Positions 25,580 to 37,200 of a DNA stretch of 64,000 nt are shown piece by piece; within the stretch, counting starts at the first letter, position 1; each line of letters starts with the position of its first letter. Position numbers and translations under genes: made by a program. The DNA is from Stenopsyche tienmushanensis (Eukaryota; Arthropoda; Insecta; Trichoptera; Stenopsychidae): positions 682,001 to 746,000 of the forward strand of contig WACJ01000501.1 in the NCBI GenBank assembly GCA_008973525.1, read 5' to 3'. Below the pieces are notes generated by a model. The model was not told where the DNA came from. It did no database searches and saw only the letters and a list, made by a program, of their open reading frames with translations.

Positions 25580-26510
25580 AGAAGAACGAGGACTTATTTC
25601 TTAAACAGGTAAATAATTTACAGAAATGATTCCTTCATCGTGACTTGACCCAAACTGAACTCAAACGAAACTGATATATAACAAATCATTCTAAGCAATC
25701 GATTAACTTCTTATTTTGTTTTACCTTATCATTGGTGACATTTATCCAATCAGATTGATGCAAACTGCACGTGACTTTTGGAAGATGCGTCGATAAAACA
25801 CCACCCTGATGGCGACAATTCCGAAAGATATATTCATAATATTATTGTATTGCAAACTACACCGAAAATACAACACGATTTACTGACGCAGTTTTAACAC
25901 TCGACACTCCACGTGTTTTCCCGTAATGAATGCTAAATTGTCGCATATTAGTGTTACCGGTACAAGTTCACATATTGAATTTCACCAAGTCAGCAAGGTA
26001 CGTGTAAACGACGTTGAACACGTATGCGAAACTCGACAACGTTCAGCAGACACCTGGACCTATCGATCGAGATGGACCTTCCGATTGCGCATCCCTTGTA
26101 CCACAAAACCGGGGATTAAAACGCGAAGACTCAATGGAGCTCTTCGGAGTGGAAATTGCGCTCTACAATTTTGCAAGCCGAATCAAAAACATATTGCTTG
26201 TATACATTTTGAGCATCGTATTGTCGTGCAAATATATTTACATAGGTCGATGGACGTATGAAGAGCGCTCAATTGACAACGTAAACGCAATATCTTTCAA
26301 ATTCGCATTCGATTGCAATGATCGTAATCAAATTACGTGATTAAGCAAATGTTGAATGAAACGAAATCAATGAAGTTAGTTTACTCGGAGAGCGCGTTGT
26401 TGATTTGATCGACGTATTCAATGTCAGCTGAAATTTAATTTACTATTTCTTTCAGCAAATATTCAGTAATCAACAGAATATTTTGTCCTATACTTAGAAA
26501 GTGATAAAGG
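25580..26510. other. no recognised gene
   Basis: Open frames of 108-111 codons overlap in two frames at 25926-26340 with no recognisable motif. The start of this stretch (25561-25610) resembles the mariner fragment at 24.9 kb. Confidence 0.4.
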
Positions 26511-26514
26511 TTCC

Positions 26515-27560
26515 ACGGAAAACGCACAAAAAAAGGTATGACTTACATAAAAAAGTTAAGATGCGTTCCATGGACTTAAAAATCGTATAACTTTGAAACA
26601 GCTATATAAAATATATCCAAAATCGCATAAAAAAAGTTAATATATTTTTTTTAAAAGCGAGAAAATAATAAGGCAATTAAAAAAAACATTTAAAAGGACG
26701 TCTTGCATCATTGATAGAATTTTAAGGATGTCTGACATCTGGGGTCTCAAATGCCAGATATCCACTAGAGAAATACTAATTATTTTAATTACAAAATCTC
26801 ATCGCTGTATGATGATGTTCGTTGCGATTTTCGATATGACTCAAAATCGCTCTCTTCTTCGGAAGAAATAGTCACGTCAATGTCATCATTGTTCTGTGTA
26901 GATTTTCTCTTTCCAACAATATAATTCATAATTAGTAAAGATGTCACTGTTATCTCTAAATAAAAACAACAAACAAAATGGCGACTGCTTAAAAAAATTC
27001 AGTCAAGTCATTTTTGGACCATATTTTGTCACATTTTTAATTATTTTGATTTAAATCTGGTAGGAATAATAGAGGGTTATATAGAAAAGATTCGTACCCA
27101 GTTTGAAGTAAATTAATTTATTAAAACTCGAGATGTCATCCGTGTTGAAAAAAGTAGTTTCGACAAAAACACGTTAAAAGATTTCATTATGGTAGGACCG
27201 GCCAAGTTGTCGCATCACTTAAATAGCTGTAACTCCATAAGTAGTTGTAATTTTGGAAACTCCTTTGGAAAATGTATTTTTAAACGTCGAAACATTGGAA
27301 AAATGCAAAAAAAAACGAAATCATTTTTATCAAAAATCTAAACCAGAATAAGGGGCGTGGTCATTAATCAGCGATAGCAGATGCAATATGATTTATACAG
27401 TTACAAATTTCGATTAGAATTGATGATTTATTTTCTATTTTGTCCAAAATATCTCGATGCGTACTCTTTATGAAATTAAAAAATCGCTTTTAAAAATCCG
27501 CATAACTTCGAAATCGCACAAAAAAAGGTTTGAGTATATTGTGGCCAAATATAGCATTAA
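26515..27560. repeat. miniature DNA transposon family M, copy 1
   Basis: Shares with 59565-60230, in opposite orientation, a terminal zone with 'GCGTTCC' and 'CGCACAAAAAAAGG', the phrase AAAATCGCATAAAAAAAGTT, and a central block. That block, read on the minus strand, gives the acidic string NNDDIDVTISSEESDFESYR (approximate, after frame choice). Outer ends contain inverted 'CCGCATAACTTCGAAAT'-type sequence. It looks like a non-autonomous element that keeps a fragment of a transposase acidic N-terminus. Confidence 0.55.
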
Positions 27561-27882
27561 TATGATAAAAAATGGCCCATAAGTTACCCTTCAATATTTT
27601 TCAACAAATGCATATCTGCACGTGGATAAATTAATTTTTATTTAAAGCGAGAAGTGTTTTCAGCCACGAGATTACAAAAGAACCTGCAGAAAGAATATGT
27701 CGTTCCGCAGCCGATACTAACCGAGCTAGAGTTTTCTATTACGATTTCACCAATACGCGGCATCAAGGCAGATAAAGACCTCCTTTTTCAATTGAAAGTT
27801 TGGCATTTTGAAATTCATATTTTAAAATAAATAAGTAGCTCTTAACAACTTACACAGGCGTTCAGATTCAAATGATACTTGC

Positions 27883-28839
27883 ACGTTGAGCAGTGGTGTA
27901 GTGCTAAATAAAAAAGTCTGGGAGCGCTGATTAATTATAATATTTTATTACCCCCCCCCTCTCCCTAAACGTTATGGACGCAACTGAGCTTAAGGCGCAA
28001 AACACCGACCAAGTTTAGAGTTGCACATGGATCTTTATTTTTAATCAACACTGATGGAACACTGATCTCTGTCAGTTTTTTAATATATACTAAGTTGTCT
28101 AATCCCTCTTTTTTTCATTATCATTTAAACACTGGGTCGACCAAGCTGGCATAAGCCCGCAATAAAATAATGACAACAATATTTTTCATTGATTGTAAAA
28201 TTTAAACAACCCACCCAATCAGTATTCTTCGGTCAACTTCGTTTTATAATGAGAGCTCGTAATCGTTCTCTAGACATGTTCGAGTATGGCATCCGATTGC
28301 AAGGCATTCATTCATCATGTCAGCGGTTGGAAAAGTGGACCGGTTGTGGACACACAGACCTTGTGACCACTCCGTCCTTTTTTAAGTTTTTTTGCGGCAT
28401 TTTCAGAGATAAATGCATATCCGGGATCTTCTATGATCTGTACGATCACGAAAGCCCCATCAGAGGCTAATTTACATAACTAGCCCGCGCCAAATGGGAT
28501 CCCGAACGAGCCTAGACTTCTATCCACTCATAAAAAACTATATATTTATCTATCTTACAACTTTAAGCTACTTTCTTAGCTAGTTCTTAGAGCACCGGAA
28601 AGAAAAAAGGTAATAATTTATCCCATCGTGTCTTTTATTTGATTTTTGGTAACCATGTGGAAACAAATACTTTTTTTACACATTTTAAATAAACAATATT
28701 TTTAAGAGAACACATTTTTGGGTCTTAAAAAAAATTTTTTTTTACAATTTATACTATGCAAAATTTCCAAATCGTCTAGGAAAAAGTGTGGGAGCGCCGA
28801 CCCCACGCGCCCCCGCCCCACTACATCACTGACGTTGAG
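27883..28839. mobile_element. hAT miniature element with perfect 8-base target duplication
   Basis: Element 27891-28831 is flanked on both sides by ACGTTGAG (27883-27890 and 28832-28839). Ends are CAGTGGTGTAGTG and its inverse CACTACATCACTG. An 8-base duplication with CAGTG ends is the hAT hallmark. The interior (about 27970-28470) is related to the family at 44248-44893, but the terminal regions differ. No transposase coding. Confidence 0.85.
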
Positions 28840-29064
28840 TTCGGAGATTGTGAATTAGAAACAGAGACGGAGAGAGTCTCTTGCGTACGTCGGTACGATT
28901 GTAATGATCGATAACCCAAATTAATTAATTAATTAAGGAGTGGCGTCATTATTTCATTGCGACCTTCTCTAAAACGTATCGGAATTTTATTGATATAATA
29001 GATTCATAAATTATTTTAGCTTCATTGAATTAACACATAATATCCATATCCAGCTGTAGGTAGT

Positions 29065-29215
29065 CCTGCGATTAAGCGGTTGGACTTGGTTCGAACCCTA
29101 TAGGAAATGTGGCTGGCGACTACATTTTTAAAAACATATATACAGCCATGAAAAAGCCATATCAAATTGGTTGGTAATGGTCCCATAAAAGGAACTGCTT
29201 ATAAACCCTCCCCCC
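29065..29215. repeat. SINE-like repeat with B box, second copy
   Basis: B box GGTTCGAACCC at 29088-29098, followed by the same 120-base tail as the copy at 25.1 kb. It joins directly onto the interior of a hAT miniature element. Confidence 0.4.
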
Positions 29216-29528
29216 CCTATTTCTAAAGTTTAAAAGAGGATGGAGTAGCCATAAGATTTATATGCTCAATCGGTCCGCTTTTTCGGACAGCTGATATAAC
29301 GAATGAGCGGCTCGCGATCGGATGACATAAAAAGAGGGATTAGATAACTTAGTATATATAATAAAAACAGACAGAGTCAATCAGTATTAGTTCATGTAAA
29401 GTAGAATGGTTGAGTAAAATAAAAACCATGTGCAACTGTCAACTGGGTTGGTATTCGGCGTTTTGAGCCCCAAGCCTATTTGCGCCCTTAGCGGGCGCCT
29501 GCTTTGCCACGCCCTTGTTACGGCCCAG
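29216..29528. mobile_element. right half of a hAT miniature element
   Basis: Starts inside the family interior (AGTAGCCATAAG, CAATCGGTCCGCTTTTTCGG) and ends with the terminal repeat ...GCCACGCCCTTGTTACGGCC CAG. The 8 following bases TCGATTCC match 7 of 8 bases preceding the left half at 25304. Confidence 0.7.
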
Positions 29529-29529
29529 T

Positions 29530-31215
29530 CGATTCCATAATTTTCATTTTAGTCATTTTTTTCTCGCTAATATCTCAAATTAGATTTGAAGATGTGACTA
29601 AACGATTTCTTCATTGGGAATCCCCATTATCTTATCATGGCTCGGCAATTCCAAATGCACGAAGAGAAGGATATTTTGATCAAATGATGCATCCGAAGAT
29701 TGTTTCTTGGACTTGAGGCATCGCAAGATGCAATTTCGAAAGCACCCGAGCAATACGAGTCGGCATTAGATTTAGACGTTTGTTGCATCACACAAATGAG
29801 AGCGATGTTGGGATAGGTCGGGAGTGCGTTGCATATGTATGATTTCATGCGAATTAGTATATCGATTGCATGCGAAAAGTTGTGGCGCTAAAATGACGAG
29901 TGTCCACGCTGGTCTATTTTTGATTTGCGCCTTGGCCCCCCGGGAAGTCGGAGGTGGGGTGTTCCTCTTTCGGGGAGTCCCTGAATGGTGATCCGCAATG
30001 GATTGTAAAAATGTACTGTGACCCTGGCATGATCGGGCATGAGCTCGGACGGGCGTGCGGCCTCAGGATTCAAGTTCACCAAATTACGACACAAGCGGTA
30101 CATAAACACGGGGGCAATGCTTCCGACTCCCAAATTCGGGCGCAGACTTGTGTTGGTGCGGACGTCGTTGTGTGCGACCGCACTCCTCAGCCGTTGCCAA
30201 CCATTTGCTTATTCTACTTGGATCCTCTACTTCTATTCGATTGTCACATTGACCTTCTATCGATCCAATTGTTTTTTTAATGTCATCCTTTAAAAAACAT
30301 ATGAAATGTCTTCTAAGTTAGATTCAGATTTTTGAATATACGCTTTTAATTATCAAAGTTTAAGTTTGTGACTGCACCATGATGATGATAATGAACCTAA
30401 TATAATAAGATTTATTATCAATCCGTTACCTATGCCTAAATACAAACACTTTTAATTCGGACTCAAATATGAGATAAAAACAAGAATTTATTGTCATATT
30501 GTTGAGGGGGAAAAAATATATAAATTTGATTGTAATGTCAAGAAATGATGAGATATTTTTTCGGTTTATTAAAAATATAAAATTAATTACAGATTGGCGA
30601 TCGCTGCATTTTGTGAGGATGTGTGTGTAGAATAAGAGCGGCACGGCGGTCGTCGACCCCGGCACTGTTGCCGCGCGAGACCGAGACAGACAGACAAACA
30701 CGTTTATTTTCTGTTTCTGCGGCTCGTCTAGCTACGAGACGAAATGATAAATGGCGCATTCGACGACGTCTCACTCTAACCGCGATACATCCGTCTCGTT
30801 ATCCGGACGTGCATTATCCGTGCACATCTAATTTGTGCATAATCTTTCATAATTGACTATTTGAATTTTGTACACGATGACGTCAATAAATTACATGTTT
30901 TTTGAGAGATATTTAAATTATTTTTGTCTCGATACGACAATTACATGATTGCTCACACGTGCTCAATTTCATCGTTCCATGTATATGAAAATAAATCTAC
31001 AAAAAAATATATATTTTTATATTTATTTATATACGATTAATTTTATTCTTTGGATTGCGCAAATATTTAACTAATAAATAAATATTGATAAACATTTTAT
31101 ATTTTTATATAAAATCTAACGCCATCTATTAATGAATAGCAAAAATATAAATTAGTAAAAAATCAAACCTTTGATAAAAATTTAAATAAATAATTCCATA
31201 TGATAAACAATAATT
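29530..31215. other. no recognised gene
   Basis: Contains competing open frames of up to 108 codons at 29888-30293 and a CpG-rich patch at about 30600-30800. No recognised protein motif. It lies 3' of raskol. Confidence 0.4.
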
Positions 31216-31265
31216 ATTAGGCTGATACATAAAAAACGCCGTACTTTTACATCTGTGCTTAATCT
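31215..31265 (+). repeat. solo mariner-like terminal repeat
   Basis: TTAGGCTGATACATAAAAAA followed by CGCCGTACTTTTACA closely matches the end at 59120 (TTAGATTGATGCATAAAAAA). No transposase adjoins it. Confidence 0.5.
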
Positions 31266-31269
31266 TGTC

Positions 31270-33196
31270 TTTGTCTTAATATACAGGAGGATTGGGTGCT
31301 CGAGTTATACAGAGCCCTTGTGAATTTTTAAAATGTCATAGAAAATTCATGAAAAAATTTAAAAAATTAATGCACCAGATGAGGTGAAAACAGTACTTCT
31401 TTGCATCGAAATACGATTTTTTTAAATTCCAATGGGATTAAAAACTTTTGATTAAAAAATCCGGCTTGCATTGCAATGCCACAAGCGCTTAATAATTATT
31501 TAAAACGAAATGCAGTAGTGTGATTTATTATTTCAGTTCACGTGTAACGCGAGCCGATAAGTTACATATGCACACTCACTCTCGTCTCGAAGACCGACTT
31601 AACCACCGTATTGCGCACGCATCCTTTCTTTCCATGTCAACAGTAAGTTGACAAAGTTTTATCGGCAATCGGATGAACAGTGTAGAAACACATTAAATAC
31701 GAACAAACAAACATTGAATTTTTATATATTAGATTTATAATATATCGGCTATAGGATATTAAAAAGGTTAAGTATCATAATAAAATACATTTTTTACTTC
31801 ACAATGTGAGTTTAATAGATAAAAAATATTTGTACATTATACAATGTAGTCCTATCGCTGTAAATACAATATATTTTAAAGACACAATATTCATTTTACA
31901 TAAATTATAAATCAATAAGACGAGATAAATGAAAAGACATATCAAGAGTGAGGCTTATTAAGAAGATGAATAAAAAGATACATTTGTTCATATGGTAAAT
32001 ATGCATCGACCGCTACGTCGGAACGCTTTTTAAACTGGAGTTTGACTAAAATCTAAAGTATAGCTATTATAAATGCACTAATTAATATTAAAGAGTGCGT
32101 CATTTTAAATAGGCTCAGTGAAAATTAATCGAAAGAGGACGTTCCTTCGACGTCATCAAAAGAAACAAAAAATGAAGCCGATTATAAACTGACAAATCAG
32201 ATCGACAAAATATAATTTATTAATACTGCAGACCGACTTGTACATTTAAACGAGAGCAGATCGAAAGATCTCTTCTTATATTTTTACGCAATAAATAATG
32301 AATGAATGACAAAGATAAAAAAGCAACAAAATCCTTCATCTGAGAGTTCCTAAATTCTTACAATTAAATAAATATTTTAACTCAACAAAAAAATTAACAA
32401 CAGTCGGTCATTAGACGATGAAAAAAAAAGAAAATACTTCCCATAATACAATCTTACAAAGAAACAAAGATAAATCTACATATATTCAATATGTAAAGTA
32501 ATATACATGTGTAATATAAACATTATCGATAACTTAATGGTACAAAATACAAAAAAGAATCTTACTTATATGGTGACGTGTCATATACAACTCTTTGGTA
32601 TACCGATACAATAATTGCCTAACAAGAGTAATTAAATATTAAAATAGTTTGTAGCCATATTCATATTTGGATTTGATTCTATAGCACTACTTCACATTCT
32701 ATACGCCCATGAAAATAGGCAGCAAGTTTTTTTTTTTGTAACTATTTGTGACATTGTCAATTTTACTTAATTTTAAACTTACGCTCCTCATCCGAAATGT
32801 AAATGAAGACGCAACCGCATTCGACAGTCTCGTTACTTTGTAATATTCGTACGACTAAATTCTTTGAAATTCGTATCGTTAAATAAACCAAGGAAGTTAA
32901 CCCCTACTAATTGACACTCTAAAGACAGAGTTTCACGGTGCGGTTACCTTGGACGACGTTTCCGACGCGTAGGCACTGACTAAACATACAGAAAAAACGT
33001 CTTATTGCTCCGTTTGTCACACAAGGCATCGTCAAATCAAATCATACACACAGGGACACAAACGCAAACTTCACGACTAGTGTCTTTATGCGATCAAATT
33101 GACTAATACACACGATTTATTCAAACGTAAATGCCATCATATTAACAATTCAACATTTTCCCCAGCCGAGGCATCGGCCTCGACCGACTGAAACTG
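31270..33196 (-). other. probable 3' untranslated region of raskol and downstream DNA
   Basis: AT-rich, without open frames of note. A minus-strand AATAAA lies at 33116-33121, about 75 bases after the stop codon, and more AATAAA-like sites follow further down. Which one is used cannot be told from sequence. A CpG-richer stretch is at 31540-31640. Confidence 0.35.
33116..33121 (-). terminator. candidate polyadenylation signal AATAAA
   Basis: The nearest canonical signal downstream of the raskol stop codon. AT-rich DNA makes chance matches common. Confidence 0.3.
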
Positions 33197-34228
33197 TTAG
33201 GAGTTGCTATAATATATAGCAGGCTGCGTGGAAATCACCGCCTGATGATTGTCGGGCGGAACGAGAGACCGCTCGGATTGATTGAACTGAGCCATCGAAT
33301 CGTTTTGACGTTGATAATCTTGACTGACATAATGCCGCGGGCTGATTGGATCACTGTTGCGATTGATGTTCAGCTTGTTCTCTCCGAACGCATACAGATC
33401 TTCGTCGTTCTGAAGATCAATCAGTCCTTTGTCGTGATACATTTGGTGATGAGTATCCAATTGGTGGTTGGGAGACTTGTCCGATTTGTACATTTTACGA
33501 GAATCCAAATGCTGATTAGACGACGATTTGTCAGAATTTCTTATGATGAGATTTGTCTGGCCGTCGTTGTGAAGCGGCAGTCCTTTATCTTGATAAAAAT
33601 TATGACTCGGCGATTTCTGTATATTGTACATGGGTTGACGCATATTGATACGAGCGCCTTGTTTATCAGAACTATGCATTTGATTCAAATCAAGGTCGTT
33701 TGTTGACAAATTGTCATCGAAATTCTGATGAGTAGGTTCAGAAACCTTCATGAGTAGATTTTGAGATCCTTGGTTGCTTGGGGAATTGTAATTTTCTTGC
33801 GGCTCAAAGACTTCCGATTCAGGAATAAAATTTTGAATCAAGGCGTCTGAAGGTATTTCCGGATGCAATTGATGTAAAGCAGTCCGAAGACGAGTATTGG
33901 CAGCACCGAGTGCGGCAATCTTTTGAGTTTGTTTTTCTATGACGACCTGTTTCTTTTTCAGTGCGATCGCCATGGCTTGCTGTTCCTTTCTCAACTCTTC
34001 TTCGACGTCCAAAAGCCTAGAAACAAACATATTTAAATATTTATATCGCTACAAACTATTGAATTAAATTAAATTGTTTATTATTACGAACAGTCAGTAC
34101 CTAGTTATAATACCCTTCATTTTAGAATCCCCGAGATCACCGCTCGGCTCTTTAGTTTTTGCCTCAGTCTTTAATGTTTTTTTAATCAAGTCTAAGGAAC
34201 CCTTCATTCTCTCCATCTCACGACCGTA
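33197..34228 (-). CDS. raskol: raskol last two exons: C-terminal coiled coil
   Basis: Exon 34228-34101 encodes [20 protein letters not shown] and joins in phase to 34016-33197, which begins [20 protein letters not shown] and continues [20 protein letters not shown]. This matches the coiled coil at the C-terminus of DAB2IP and SynGAP, which mediates oligomerisation in vertebrate SynGAP. The remaining 210 residues are Asn/Gln/Asp-rich and end QPAIYYSNS before the stop. No frame breaks. Confidence 0.9.
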
Positions 34229-37200
34229 CTGAAACATCAATACGACAATTAATAAACAGCAAATTTTATAAAAGACACTTTTTTAAATAATCAGCAAATA
34301 TCGAATACCTGATGGATTGCACGATGACTCTTGGGCATTCGTCGTCTACCCGTCGTATGATAATAAACATCTTCCTCTTCACTGGTAGAGTCTCCCACAC
34401 CTTCGAGAGAAAGTCTACGGACTGCTCTTTCGAGACCTTCCCTTTCCCTTTCCCGTTCGAGGGCTTCCAAATTATTTTCAAAGTTCATTTCTTCATTCAG
34501 CCTTGTGCTTGAGACGTTATTTTTAGAAAAGTTTCTCTCCAGAGGATATCCATTTTTGGTGATCCTCAACGCAGCGTGATTATTTTCAAAGTCACTCTTG
34601 ACAAAGTTATTTTTCATTGCATCGTAGGAAGCTTCACTCGTCAAATTTGGACTGTAAATTTCTAAATTATTATTTTTTATGTTGTTGTTGTCATATTTTT
34701 CAAGCATCCTCGGTATATTGGAATTACTGAAGCTTTCCACGTTATTCCTATCGTATATGGCTTTTTGACTCCGTGACATTTGAAGTCTGTACATTTCTTT
34801 ATTTGTTTCTTCGACATTAGAATCGGGGCGGTTGATATTTCCCAAAATCTTCCCATCTCCTTTTATTAGATCGTTGTTATTGTTTCCTTGGTATTGCAAT
34901 TCACCATTGTTTTGGCCGAAATGAGTAACGTTTTGATTCGGATTTGCACCATTGTATGAAAGCAAAGGATTGGTTCTGGGTAGCTTAGAATTGGTCGTTC
35001 TTCTGAGCGGAGCGATAGGTTCTGCATATTCGAGAGGTTTGTGGTCTCTGACAGCATCTGAATTGTTGGAAGCGGAAGAAAGCAAAGATTTTCCAGATAG
35101 TTCAGATCCGTTGCTTCTAGTTTTGTTTACTAGACGGCGATGAAGTTGCGGATCCACGTTCGACTTGGCATGTCTCAAATCTCGTTGATCTTGCTTTTGT
35201 TTATTACCTTCCCTAATATTTCTCCTGTTATTTTTTGAGGTCCTCTCTTTGTAATTTTTACCGTGACCTTCATGAATTTGTTTCGGCATTGTCTGTAGTA
35301 TCTTCTTCTTCGATTGAAGAACTGGAAGTGGTTGATATACTACGCTTTGGAGGAGGTCTCATCAGATTGGAATTGCTGTCATCTTTAATCACAGGCAACA
35401 TGTCGTCATTTCTACCATCATCATAAGCTGGATTCTTGAAAGTCAACGGTGCAGCCATCACTAATCTGGGAGAACTGGAACCAGTGTCCGTAGTGAAGTT
35501 TTGTATTCCAAACTTCTGTCTCTCGTATTCTAATCTTTGATGTTGATAAGGATTTTTATTAATGTTGTTCTTTCGATCCAGAGGCCCAGGTCGGCGTCCA
35601 TGATGAGCTGGACTGCTTTCATGGAAATTTGTAGTATTTTGTTGATACAGTTCTACAGGACTAGAGCTTTGGCTATAAGTGGCAAAACTTTGATAACCAG
35701 AACTGGCCACGTTTGACAGGGCACTAATGGATACATTTGATCCGCCGTTATGGATATGGTTATGGTTAACCAATTGATTACCGTTACTGATATTTATAGT
35801 TGTTTGAGGTACAATTTCATGATTGCTGATTCTCTGGTTTATTATATTTTCATCATTATTTTCAATATGTTCATGATCATCAGCAAACCTTAATAAATCG
35901 GAGAGATCTTCTAAGTTTGTTGGAATGATTTTTGATTGAATCTGTTCTTTCGCGGGTCTATAAATATTTCTTGAATTATTTTCATAGCTGTTGCCTAATC
36001 GACTATCATCGTTCTTATTGGCGTTATCAATAAAGATATTTTTGCCACCTGAATAAATCTCTGAATTCAATCTATTATTGATGGGTTCATTCCTCGGCAA
36101 CGAATGCATTTGAATACTTCCATTGGAGCCGTTGACTTTTCTCATCAAACTTGGAGAAGAAGCAGTTTTTGGGTTCTAGTCCAATTTGTACGACTTTATG
36201 ATTGACGCAATGTTCTCTATTGTTGTATTGCGAACTATACCTATCAGGGTTAGTTTGATGAGTACCACCAACATTAGCAAAATTATTGCGCGGAAGAGTA
36301 GCAGCTCGCACTCCTAGACTCGGAGATTTTCTTATGTTCAAATGATTTAAGAGCGAGGTATTGTATTTGGGCGGTGCTATAGAATCCTCTTGCAGACTTG
36401 AGCTCGTCGAACTAATCGTGTTGACTTGCAGTGCAGTATGATTGAGCAAAGGAGAACTGTGAGCGATGACTGAGTCAGCAGAGCGAGGACTATAAGTAGG
36501 ATCGTTATACCTACAAAAAATGTATATATACATTATTAATTAAGGCAAAACAAAAAAAATCACGTCAAAAATATGAAATTATTGAATGATTTTTACCTGA
36601 ATATATTATCGTGAACAACTTGAGGATGAACAGCAACGTCGCTTTGGGCCAAATTTTGTTCTTGCAATTGTTCAGTAAGTTTTTCCAAAATACTTGGTAA
36701 TGGCTCCAATTCCTACATAAAATAAAATAGTCATTTAATAAACCAACATGAATTAAAAACCATTCACTTAAATATGATTATATGCAGTTGAACCTGTAAT
36801 GATGCTGGGGGAAGTTTGGGAACACTCTCTGCAAGCAATAAATGCAATGCGGCCAATTGTTTTCCGAGATCCAGGTGACCGGCACCAGGTCCGCTACCCC
36901 ACTCTTCGTGCAGAGTTCCTTCAGTACCAGGCGGCAAAGTCTATATAACAGTGGAAAATAAAATCAAAATGTTGAAAAATCTAATCTACTCACAATGAGT
37001 GAAAAAAAAAATAAGCTTACAGATATTTCTTTCAAAAACTGTCGCATATTAGGAGCCTCCTCTTCGAGAAAATCATTTAAAAACTCCATAAAAGCTTCTT
37101 TTCCTTGAAAACGCGTAAAATTAGCGAGGGTCTGTAATGTTTTGGCAACCAATGTAAGATTACGGGCGGCTCTCTCATCTGGGTATTCTAAAAATATAAG

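Noticed and set aside
33245..33706. 153-codon plus-strand open frame
   Set aside because: Antisense of the raskol last exon, whose coiled coil is clearly homologous on the minus strand.
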